Below are positions 34,320 to 42,160 of a DNA stretch of 64,000 nucleotides, piece by piece. The notes beneath the pieces were generated by a model. The model searched no databases and was not told where the DNA came from. It saw only the letters and a program-made list of their open reading frames with translations. The DNA comes from Prevotella sp. UBA2444 (lineage in GTDB: Bacteria; Bacteroidota; Bacteroidia; Bacteroidales; Bacteroidaceae): NCBI GenBank assembly GCA_002342665.1, contig DDQK01000037.1, positions 61,114 through 125,113 on the forward strand, given 5' to 3'. Positions within the stretch are counted from its first letter, which is position 1. Each line of letters starts with the position of its first letter. Made by a program: the position numbers and the translations under genes.

Positions 34320-34442
34320 ATGGAACATCTGACTAATTTCGAGTTAATCCTTGTTGGCGCATCTATCGCCACCTTCTGTTTCGGATTCAATGCCTTCGTA
34401 AAGAATATCTTTCTGAGGAACTTTAACACTCACAAGTCATGA
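34320..34442 (+). CDS. Small membrane protein, 40 residues
   Basis: ATG at 34320 to TGA at 34440-34442: one hydrophobic segment (LILVGASIATFCFGFNAFV) followed by a basic tail. Its stop overlaps the next ATG (34439), which supports real translation. Function unknown. Confidence 0.55.
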   Translation: MEHLTNFELILVGASIATFCFGFNAFVKNIFLRNFNTHKS

Positions 34443-34735
34443 TAACCAATTACGGACAAGAACGTGCAGTCGGCGAGGTCTGGATTGACACCATAGACGG
34501 GGCCAAAGTTATCACCGTTGCCGGTACTGGCTGCAAGGACTGTGCTTTCGCCACCTTCGCCGGTGGTGCCTGCCCTGGTGCCGTCTATGACCGTCACCCA
34601 TGCTGTGCCTCTGACCGCTCAGACGGGCGTGAGGTCTATTTCAAGTTGATAGCCTATGTGCCGGAAGCCAAAGCCAAGCCTCTGAGGAAGGCAACCTTCG
34701 GCTCAGTGCTATACAAAGGAACTGTGACTATATGA
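34439..34735 (+). CDS. Cys-rich element protein
   Basis: 98 residues with Cys at 32, 35, 45, 55 and 56 in a Gly-rich loop region (GCKDCAFATFAGGACPGA), a possible zinc site. It is predicted beta-rich. Overlaps both neighbours by four bases. Confidence 0.55.
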   Translation: MITNYGQERAVGEVWIDTIDGAKVITVAGTGCKDCAFATFAGGACPGAVYDRHPCCASDRSDGREVYFKLIAYVPEAKAKPLRKATFGSVLYKGTVTI

Positions 34736-35118
34736 CAGTACTACCTGAATTTAGGCTGATTGTTGCCGGAGGGCGTGATTTCTTCAATTACAACCTTCTG
34801 CGTGAGAAATGCGACAGGCTGTTATGTCAGAAGCATCTTACACACAAGATTATTATAGTTAGTGGAGCGGCCAGAGGGGTAGACCGCCTCGGTGAACGCT
34901 ATGCCTCGGAACGTGGTTACCAAGTTGAACGGTTCCCTGCTGACTGGCAGCATAAAGGCAAGGCTGCAGGCTTTATCAGAAATCGCCAGATGGCAGATGT
35001 AGCCGATGCCTTGATTGCTTTCTGGGACGGCAGTTCGAGAGGAACGGCTAATATGATAGAATTGGCAAGAAAACGCGAGCTACAGGTAAGATTGGTGTAC
35101 TATCACTATCTTGATTAA
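34732..35118 (+). CDS. DUF2493/SLOG-fold protein
   Basis: 128 residues: VAGGRDFFNY near the N-terminus, then IIVSGAARGVDRLGERYA, and GFIRNRQMADVADALIAFWD and SRGTANMIELA. These are the conserved blocks of the DUF2493/SLOG Rossmann family, which binds nucleotides or related ligands and recurs in mobile elements and defence loci. Function here unknown. Confidence 0.8.
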   Translation: MTVLPEFRLIVAGGRDFFNYNLLREKCDRLLCQKHLTHKIIIVSGAARGVDRLGERYASERGYQVERFPADWQHKGKAAGFIRNRQMADVADALIAFWDGSSRGTANMIELARKRELQVRLVYYHYLD

Positions 35119-35185
35119 CCATTATTTTTTGTGTACTGGACATATTTTGCTAATTTTGTCCAGTACGTATATTTTTTGTAAACCA

Positions 35186-35206
35186 CCCAAATAGTTATTA
35201 TTTGGG
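35186..35206. repeat. Palindrome with 8-bp arms, second copy
   Basis: CCCAAATA-GTTAT-TATTTGGG, with the same AAACCA left flank as at 31636 but a reverse-complemented 5-bp centre. Confidence 0.7.
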
Positions 35207-35290
35207 GTGATGCTTTTTGCCTGTCTTCCCTGACTTTCAGGGAATTATTTTTTACGTTTTGTCTTGATTAAGCCGATTTAAGACTTTGCA

Positions 35291-35362
35291 AGTCGTAAAT
35301 GTGTTAAATCAAGAGATTGTCAATCTGAAATTTGGCAGTCCGTAACATATTATCTTATTTTG
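35291..35362 (+). promoter_or_regulatory. 24-bp element motif (copy 1) with -7-like box
   Basis: AGTCGTAAATGTGTTAAATC plus AAGA (35291-35314), then 40 bp, then TTATTTTG (35355-35362) resembling TAnnTTTG. It drives the HTH gene at 35394. Confidence 0.65.
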
Positions 35363-35393
35363 CAGTGAGTTTAACACAATAATATATAGATAT

Positions 35394-35642
35394 ATGTTGA
35401 CACCCATAGAGATTGACCAGATTGCTGCAGCAACAGCACGGAAGTTGTATAAGATGTTGAAGGAAGATGACCTTCCTCCAACTGAGTATGTAACAGTTAA
35501 GGAGGCCGCAAGAATGCTTGGCGTGAGTGAAGATCATATGCGTAAACTGAAGGATCAGTTTCCACACATCAAGAATGGTGAGAAGCAGCAGGGACGTGTC
35601 CTGTTCCTTCGTGAGGGCCTAATTAAGAACTACGCAAAGTAA
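35394..35642 (+). CDS. HTH_17/excisionase-like DNA-binding protein
   Basis: 82 residues with a MerR/Xis-type helix-turn-helix: EYVTVKEAARMLGVSEDHMR at about 40-60. Such proteins bend DNA in excision or regulate transfer genes in Bacteroidales elements. It stands alone behind the 24-bp motif promoter, upstream of the mobilization region. Confidence 0.7.
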   Translation: MLTPIEIDQIAAATARKLYKMLKEDDLPPTEYVTVKEAARMLGVSEDHMRKLKDQFPHIKNGEKQQGRVLFLREGLIKNYAK

Positions 35643-36589
35643 TAGAGTAAGGTATGTTTGTAAGCAACTATAATACACTCTTTTTTCACCATCATTCGCA
35701 GTGTGCTAATGATGTCTTCAAGGTGTATGCAATCAGCGGTGAATCGACTGGCGATTTTAGTGGTGATTTTAGTGGCGATTGGTACAAACATTCTGATTTC
35801 AGATTTCGTTACACGGAATCATCATTCACAGTTCTCCAGATGTCATGTCGCACATGGCTTTTTGAGGTCTTCAGACTGTTGGTGGTAGGAGATGCTGCAT
35901 TGGTTTGCAGTCGTGTATCATCACAACTTACCCAACTGTCATCGTGCATAATGCTGCAAGTAAGAGACAACAACAATTTATCAACATCCTTCGATGCTTG
36001 GAGTGCTCTATTTTGCGAGTGTTTTTTTCTTGATATTACTATTCTGTCATGCAAGTTGGTTTCACCACACCAACATCTACTTGTTCCCAGTATATCACCG
36101 GCGTGTGTTAGAGTTGGTGACGAACATCATGAACGTCAATTATTTTTCGTTCATTTTTCTGGTTGCGGTAGTTTCTTAATTTGCAAGTTATTTTTCTATA
36201 CGTATTTTCACAGCGGGGAAGTGTCGGACGGAGACCTTCGTGTAGTACTGTTGGTATCGGAGGGAAGTGTACCGACATGGAAGAAGCCTGGCATCCATTT
36301 CCTCTCAACTATGAGTACATGCCTGTATGCCCTCGTGTGTGTAGGTCATGGTTATGGTGTAGGTGACGTCCAGCACGCAGTCAACGTCACCTGTGACGGC
36401 GAGTTCCTGGAGGCAGGCATCCAGCAACTCGCGGATGTCTGGTCGTGGTATAGAACTTCCGTACGTAAGTTCATCGGCTCACTCTGCGAGTTAGGTGCCG
36501 CGTCTATAGAGGCGATGAATAACCGTACTTGCATACGGCTGACTGACATAGAGGGTTCAGACCCTTTAGGTCATCTCACCCGTCTGTGT
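35643..36589. other. Uncharacterised stretch, possibly a decayed gene
   Basis: One plus-strand frame stays open from 35654 to 36709, but its composition (many Cys, Phe, Val and His, no domains) is not protein-like. Short hydrophobic pieces in other frames (NRLAILVVILVAIGTNILIS near 35740) hint at a decayed membrane-protein gene. No start, RBS or family supports an intact gene. Confidence 0.4.
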
Positions 36590-36890
36590 CTCTCACCTTC
36601 AGATTTCCTCTCTAAGCGATTCAATCTTTCAAGGTGGCCTACGGCAACACCCCGGCTCTGCCGAGGTTACAGAGGCCGTTTTACGGCCCACTACGGCAGC
36701 GTCCCGTGACGCTCCCTGAAGGCGCTTGCGCGACTGAATGCTGTGCATTCGGTAAGCCTAATTACCACTTTTGGCTTTCTACCGAATCCAACAAGTGGTA
36801 CGACCCTTACCTTCGGGCAGCAAGCTGGGGTCGCAAATTAGGCCAAGGGAAGCCCCCTGGACCCCTGAATTTCTCCTAACGTCGAACTAA
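36590..36890 (+). other. Candidate origin of transfer (oriT)
   Basis: This stretch directly precedes the MobV relaxase and has several inverted repeats. The best is TACCACTT (36761-36768) and AAGTGGTA (36792-36799), also flanked by TTGG/CCAA. Others are CACTACGGCAGCGTCCCGTG-type pieces upstream. MobV enzymes nick beside inverted repeats in exactly this position. The nick site is not identified. Confidence 0.5.
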
Positions 36891-36903
36891 AAAAACATGA
36901 ACT

Positions 36904-38436
36904 ATGGCAAAGCAAATGTGTGACCTCAAAGAGGGAAAAGGAATCTCTCGCGGACAGAGTACGGAACACCTCCGTAATTACAAGGTCATGGACCCCGACA
37001 CAAAAAAATACGGCTACTACGATCCCACCAGGCAGAACCTGAACTTCGAGGTGGGTCGTGGCGGGGTGGTCATGCCAGTCCGCAAAAACTACGCAATAGA
37101 TCAGCGTTTCAAAGACAACCTGCGGCGCAGAGGCATCGTTGATCCAAACGAAGTTAAGATGAAGAAAGGACTCGCACCAAACCGCAACACGATTGCTAAT
37201 TTTATGCTTGGAGGCAATCGTGAAAGGATGCGTGAACTTGCCTTCGGTGATCAGCAAGTGGACTACAAAAAAGGGGCTGACAACCGAGGCATCGAACGTA
37301 AGGAAGATATAGAAAAATGGGCGGTGGATATGTATAATTTTATCGCAAAGAAATATGGTGAGGATAACATCATCGCCTTCGTTGTGCATCTGGACGAAAA
37401 GAACCCACACGTACACTGTACTGTCGTACCTGTAAACGAGAAGAATAAAATCTCTTATCATGCTGTTTTTGGACGGGATAAATCGGAACTTCGAGAACAT
37501 ATAAAACTTTTACACGACGAAATGGCAGTTGTTAACCGAAAGTGGGGACTTGAACGGGGTGACCCTATCATGGAGACTGGAGCCAAACATCGCACCTCTG
37601 AGGAGTACTGGGAATGGCTCTCTGGGCAGTGCACGGAACTGGAGAACAAGAAGGAAGGACTGGAGAATGATAACACTACCCTCCAGAGACAAAACGACTT
37701 CCTCAATCATGAAATGAACAAAGCGAATATTCGTGTCAAAGGACTGGCGAGAATGGTGGAGAATCTAACGAGGAGAAAAGAGACGATAGAAGAGGAGATT
37801 TCTACGTTGAGGGAAGAGATCAAAAAAGGACAGACCACCAACGATGACATCCTGCTCAAACGTGAACGTCTCGAAGGTGAGTTGGATGACATCGAAAAGC
37901 AGTTGAAAGACAAGTTGGAGAAACTGCGTATAGCAGAAGAGAAACTTGACCAGATAGCCTTGAAGCGTATAGAATTGGAGAGAAGCAGTGATGAGATAGA
38001 GCGTACCATTAATCGTAAGAAGCCAGTACTGACGGATATGGTACTTCGGGACGTGAAGAACGAACTCTACGACATTGTAGGTGAACAGATGACGGCTCGT
38101 CAAAATGCGATTGACGACTTTACGAAAACTCTTCCAGAGGAACATCGGAATAAATTTGACAATCTTATGGAAGACCTTGCGGTCAGCACAAAAGAGGCCG
38201 AATCCTTCATTAAATTCCCTAATGAGGTGGCGGCTATCGCCGGTGCGCTCTTCCTTGGCTACATTGATCAGGCTACATCATTCGCACAGGCGCATGGTGG
38301 AGGTGGTGGCCCTGGCGGTGGATGGGGGCGTGATAAGGATGATGATGATGACCGCTGGCTGCGAAAATGTTGCATAATGGCAACACGTATGATGCGTCCA
38401 GGCCCGAAACTTGCACGGAAAGGTCCAAGACGTTAA
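36904..38436 (+). CDS. MobV-family relaxase (Pre/Mob)
   Basis: 510 residues. The N-terminal 200 hold the relaxase core with the His-rich metal site HLDEKNPHVH (residues 162-171). A long coiled coil covers about 225-370, and a Gly-rich then acidic stretch precedes a basic C-terminus. It would nick oriT and lead the strand into the recipient. MobV relaxases are typical of mobilizable plasmids and IMEs, so this element may borrow a transfer channel. Confidence 0.85.
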   Translation: MAKQMCDLKEGKGISRGQSTEHLRNYKVMDPDTKKYGYYDPTRQNLNFEVGRGGVVMPVRKNYAIDQRFKDNLRRRGIVDPNEVKMKKGLAPNRNTIANFMLGGNRERMRELAFGDQQVDYKKGADNRGIERKEDIEKWAVDMYNFIAKKYGEDNIIAFVVHLDEKNPHVHCTVVPVNEKNKISYHAVFGRDKSELREHIKLLHDEMAVVNRKWGLERGDPIMETGAKHRTSEEYWEWLSGQCTELENKKEGLENDNTTLQRQNDFLNHEMNKANIRVKGLARMVENLTRRKETIEEEISTLREEIKKGQTTNDDILLKRERLEGELDDIEKQLKDKLEKLRIAEEKLDQIALKRIELERSSDEIERTINRKKPVLTDMVLRDVKNELYDIVGEQMTARQNAIDDFTKTLPEEHRNKFDNLMEDLAVSTKEAESFIKFPNEVAAIAGALFLGYIDQATSFAQAHGGGGGPGGGWGRDKDDDDDRWLRKCCIMATRMMRPGPKLARKGPRR

Positions 38437-38444
38437 ATGGAATT

Positions 38445-38516
38445 AGTCGTAAATGTGTTAAATCAAGACAAAGTTTTGGTTATTTTCATGAGTACTATAT
38501 ATAAAATGTAACTTTG
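38445..38516 (+). promoter_or_regulatory. 24-bp element motif (copy 2) with -7 box
   Basis: AGTCGTAAATGTGTTAAATC plus AAGA (38445-38468), a 40-bp gap and TAACTTTG (38509-38516). It is nine bases after the relaxase stop and starts the transcript of the following genes. Confidence 0.75.
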
Positions 38517-38542
38517 CAGAATGATAACAATTACAAGTGGTT

Positions 38543-39001
38543 ATGAAAGGAAACGGATGGTTTACTGGCGATGATCGGGATATGAATACCAGTGAGACCG
38601 ATAGATACGAGATTCCCAAGGAACCTTGTATATTTACGGGTGTCTTTGTTGGTCGTCGCGGGCTTCCTGTTCCACCAAACCACTGGCATTCCATGGAATG
38701 CTGTTTTAAGGCTGATGACGGGCGCAGAATCAAACTTTTTGCCCATCGCTATTACTGGTATAACCGGAATAAGAAATACGGCTGCATCGACAAGTGGGCA
38801 GAGGATGTAGTGTATTCCGCATGGAACACCGACTTTCCCATCGACTTTGCCGAAAATGTAATTGTCGGTTCAAGGTGGAGGTGTGAAGTCAGAATTACTG
38901 AAAACGGTACGATTGCATGGCACAGGGCAGAGCCGATATCAACAGCATCACAACTGAAGAAATACAGGGAGAATCAGCTTTACGGCCCACATGAAATATA
39001 A
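38543..39001 (+). CDS. Element protein of unknown function
   Basis: ATG at 38543 gives 152 residues (MKGNGWFTGDDRDMN...). Rich in Trp, Tyr and Arg with predicted beta structure; no signal peptide. It lies 12 bases before the metallopeptidase-like gene, in the same transcript. No family recognised. Confidence 0.55.
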   Translation: MKGNGWFTGDDRDMNTSETDRYEIPKEPCIFTGVFVGRRGLPVPPNHWHSMECCFKADDGRRIKLFAHRYYWYNRNKKYGCIDKWAEDVVYSAWNTDFPIDFAENVIVGSRWRCEVRITENGTIAWHRAEPISTASQLKKYRENQLYGPHEI

Positions 39002-39013
39002 ACGCTGACTATT

Positions 39014-40360
39014 ATGAGACAAAATGACAACATAAACAACATAATTTCAGAGCAAATTCGTCAGCAGGCTGTTGACGCTGAGAAACAGGCCTACCTTGAC
39101 GGAATAGCAGGTCACTTATCTGAGTTGAAGGTTAACGGCCTGCCGCTTGACGGTAATCATCTGCTCGGAGCAGACCTGTCATACGGTGCAGAATTATTCG
39201 GACTTCAAGAGTTCTCACCGAAGGTTCAGACGGACATCCTTCTTAGCCTGGCATATTTCCGTTCCCCGGCCTTTCGGGAAAGAGTTGATACATCGTTAGG
39301 TTATGCTCCTGGTTCATATATGAACAGACAGGATGCGGAGACATATAACCAAGTTGTCGAACGTGCCAGTGAGGCATATCGTGACATAACCTTTGAAGTG
39401 GAAAACGATATCAGCAAGAGCCACCACATGATAACATTCGATGGAAGATCCATTGTCCGTATTCCTGACGGCAATGACCTACACGAACTCGATTCAAAAT
39501 TATATAGTTCCCTGGGAGTCACGACTCATGAGATAGCCCACTATATTTATAATAGTGCAGCATCCGATTCGATTAATCCGGGCGTATACCATCAGGGGGA
39601 AGGGGAAACACTTACGCCGTCGAAACATTATGGGAAGGATAACAGCCCATATAATCGAATTAATGAGAGTGATCCTCCCAGGGAACAAGTAGCCGACTGG
39701 TACGCAAAGAAAGATCTCGAACGAGCCAAGGACTTATACGAGGGAGGCATCCTTTCCAAAGATAAATACGACAAATACGTCCAGAGGATTGTAGGTATGT
39801 CACCGGAACAGCTTGCGGAACATGAGCATGTAGATATAAAGCTCATGCACGACAACACAGGATTTGAGCGTGCTGCAGATGTCCACGCCGCCCGCATGAT
39901 TATGCTCCAGGAAGGCATATGGAATCCTTTCGGTAACGAGCCTTTGAAAAAGGAGCATATCGAGCAGTTCCGCCAGAGACACCCCGACAGCCGTATCTTT
40001 GAATACTGGAACAGCAGGGAGGCTACGTACTTTCTCAACACCATCGCCCAGAACGGACAGGAAAAGAGTCCTTCCGTCGGGCAGAAACAGGACGTCCAGC
40101 AGATGATCCAGAATTTCGACAGTCAGAAATTCATGAATCAGCTCAGCCAGTTTGCATCAGTCATGTCCGGTGGTGGCGCACAAGAAGTTGCACAACTGGA
40201 ACCGAAACAGCCATTGCATGAGGACAATCGACAAGGCGGCCAAGGAAAAACATTGTCTGCAGAGACCTTGAAGGCTGTGTCGGCCATGAACTTCGAGGTT
40301 GAGATGCAATCACTGAATGAAGGTCAGCAGGAACAGCGTTCCTACGGGCATCATATATAG
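39014..40360 (+). CDS. Metallopeptidase-like protein with shared C-terminal tail
   Basis: 448 residues. A zincin-type HEIAH motif lies at residues 172-176, and FERAADVHAARMIMLQEG near 285 could supply further ligands. No signal peptide. The C-terminus, AMNFEVEMQSLNEGQQEQRS then YGHHI, resembles that of the product of 42161-43588 and more weakly that of 40394-41386. Protease activity is inferred from the motif; it could act in the recipient or clear cell-wall obstacles. Confidence 0.6.
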   Translation: MRQNDNINNIISEQIRQQAVDAEKQAYLDGIAGHLSELKVNGLPLDGNHLLGADLSYGAELFGLQEFSPKVQTDILLSLAYFRSPAFRERVDTSLGYAPGSYMNRQDAETYNQVVERASEAYRDITFEVENDISKSHHMITFDGRSIVRIPDGNDLHELDSKLYSSLGVTTHEIAHYIYNSAASDSINPGVYHQGEGETLTPSKHYGKDNSPYNRINESDPPREQVADWYAKKDLERAKDLYEGGILSKDKYDKYVQRIVGMSPEQLAEHEHVDIKLMHDNTGFERAADVHAARMIMLQEGIWNPFGNEPLKKEHIEQFRQRHPDSRIFEYWNSREATYFLNTIAQNGQEKSPSVGQKQDVQQMIQNFDSQKFMNQLSQFASVMSGGGAQEVAQLEPKQPLHEDNRQGGQGKTLSAETLKAVSAMNFEVEMQSLNEGQQEQRSYGHHI

Positions 40361-40393
40361 ATCTATATTTAGTAACTTTTAAATTTTACGATT

Positions 40394-41386
40394 ATGCCAG
40401 CTTGGATTAATGCATTAAAAAAAGTATTCTTCGGCGATAAAGAGCCCGAAGAAGTGTTGGACAGTGGTGTTGCAAAGACCGCCAAGGAAATCCTTGTAGG
40501 AAAAGGATCGAAACCGGGCAAGTCTGGTGGTGCCACTCCAGGAGGTGAAGTATTTAATGACAATGCCACACATTTGAAGATGTTTGGTGGTCGGGATGTG
40601 GACGTAGTTCCAACACGTAACGGTGCACTGTTGCAAGTGTCCGGTGTTGGTGCTAAGAATGAAGGTGGTTTTTCCATCAGTATGGATAAGCAAGAGTACG
40701 CCAAGTTTAGTGCCCTTGATGAATCCCACCAGAAAAAGTTTGTGGAGAATTACCTTCAGCAGTATGCCCCAAACAGATTCAAGGAACTAAGCGGTAACAA
40801 GAATGTTGCCAACTACTGGTCACAGGTCGGTGACAAGAAATTCTATGTGCCTGTTACAACGGCAGAGCTTAACAAGCTGAAATCCCTCAGTGGGCAAGAA
40901 AAGGATGCTTATTTTAAGGAACTTCTCAAAGAGAAGAATCCACAGCAATACAATGCCATGCTTAAAGCAGAAAAAGCATTGGCTGCTGATAACAAGTTAA
41001 GGGATGTAGCCCAGACTCCATGGCAAAGGAATGGTTCTCCCACCAACTCCATTGGGAACCAGGGAGCTGCTGCATGGCAGGGTAAGTTCAAGCAGTATCC
41101 TGACGAGCCTTTGAATCCCCGCATCAGTAAGGTGACTCCCTTTGTGGATGAGAAGACTGTCTATCTCAACATGATCGTTGACGGCAAGGAGAAAAATCTG
41201 ACGGTTTCCAACAAGAATACCGTTGACGCATTCAACGCCGGTGCGCTGCCTCTGAATGTTCTTGCCAACAAGTCGCTGGCAGTTGCAGAGACTATGCAGG
41301 CCAACCTTCAGAGTCGCTTTGAATTGATCATGGATGAACATCGTGGACAGGAGCAGAATCAGTCCATGGGAATAAGAGTCAGATAG
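40394..41386 (+). CDS. Element protein with repeated small modules
   Basis: 330 residues, soluble, starting MPAWINALKKVFFG. It has two copies of a 45-residue module: SISMDKQEYAKFSALDESHQ and VTTAELNKLKSLSGQEKDAY, each a beta strand then 'xxFxxLsxxxxxxx' helix, related to modules in the product of 42161-43588. The last residues GQEQNQSMGIRVR resemble the shared tail. Not recognised as a known family. Confidence 0.55.
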   Translation: MPAWINALKKVFFGDKEPEEVLDSGVAKTAKEILVGKGSKPGKSGGATPGGEVFNDNATHLKMFGGRDVDVVPTRNGALLQVSGVGAKNEGGFSISMDKQEYAKFSALDESHQKKFVENYLQQYAPNRFKELSGNKNVANYWSQVGDKKFYVPVTTAELNKLKSLSGQEKDAYFKELLKEKNPQQYNAMLKAEKALAADNKLRDVAQTPWQRNGSPTNSIGNQGAAAWQGKFKQYPDEPLNPRISKVTPFVDEKTVYLNMIVDGKEKNLTVSNKNTVDAFNAGALPLNVLANKSLAVAETMQANLQSRFELIMDEHRGQEQNQSMGIRVR

Positions 41387-41415
41387 CTTCTGACATATAT
41401 TGTTGATTTTTACTT

Positions 41416-41445
41416 AAAGGGGTGCAGCGGCATCCCTTTATTTTT
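41416..41445 (+). terminator. Terminator of the 38.5-41.4 kb operon
   Basis: AAAGGGGTGC and GGCATCCCTTT pair around AGC and are followed by a run of T. Confidence 0.75.
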
Positions 41446-41595
41446 TGACACCGCTGAATATAGACAGATATCTATATTTTATAGGCTATTGTCTATAATT
41501 CGCGCATTTTTTGGGGTAATCCGAGCGTGCCTTTCTCGGTCGCCGTCCCACCATCAAAAGAATTAAATGCAGATGTGTGATAATTCGTTTGGAAA

Positions 41596-41658
41596 ATCAA
41601 GGTATTCATTGATTTAATCAAGGTATTCTATGATTTAATAAAAGTATTCCTTTATCCG
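41596..41658. repeat. Three 21-bp direct repeats, candidate iterons
   Basis: Unit ATCAAGGTATTCNNNGATTTA at 41596, 41617 and, less exact, 41638. Strict 21-bp spacing (two helical turns) is typical of iterons bound by Rep or partition proteins. A TTATCCGTG near 41651 weakly resembles a DnaA box. Confidence 0.6.
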
Positions 41659-41966
41659 TGGATAGCGGACTGCGCCCACGAAGGTACTCTAACAAAATGG
41701 AATGGAATACACCTCGATCTGTTGGATATAGTGGAAAAAGAAAATAGAGTTGTGGCTGGTCAAAACAGGACCATCGAAACAGCCCCCCCGCATTTCCACA
41801 AACTCTATTCCCGTTGCAAGGAGGTCTCGCCTGGTTCTCCTCAGCGTCCCGGTGTGTTCGGCAGGAAATAACCAGGCGAATAATAGAACTAATGGTAGGG
41901 TACTTAGGAAATTCTGTAAACAGCCTCTCCGCCAATGCCATCAATTCTATTCCTGCTGCAAAGATA
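41659..41966 (-). ncRNA. Minus-strand transcript region with structured repeat D1
   Basis: A -7 box TATCTTTG (41959-41966, minus) points left into a stretch without a good gene. It carries copy D1 (41828-41878): a perfect CGCCTGGTT/AACCAGGCG stem around TTTCCTGCCGAAC and GGGACGCTGAGGAG. The same core is in two tandem plus-strand copies at 49763-49903. The 3' end is undefined. Confidence 0.45.
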
Positions 41967-42016
41967 CGAAGAAATTATCAAATCTGCTAACTTTCTGCAA
42001 AAATCTGCTAATCTGA

Positions 42017-42088
42017 AGTCGTAAATGTGTTAAATCAAGACTTTGTTCGTATAAAACATCCGCGTCTATATAATAATGTGTAATTTCG
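42017..42088 (+). promoter_or_regulatory. 24-bp element motif (copy 3) with -7-like box
   Basis: AGTCGTAAATGTGTTAAATC plus AAGA (42017-42040), a 40-bp gap and TAATTTCG (42081-42088). It precedes the transfer operon that starts at 42161. Confidence 0.7.
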
Positions 42089-42160
42089 TAGCGTAGTTCC
42101 TTCCCAGTTGAAGTTGAACCGAAGAAAACAAAATGTGTAATATAAATAAAATGATTAGAT

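Noticed and set aside
35654..36709. 351-codon plus-strand open frame
   Set aside because: Composition is unlike a real protein (Cys, Phe, Val and His rich, no domain pattern), no ribosome binding or promoter signal fits, and its end crosses the candidate oriT with its inverted repeats.
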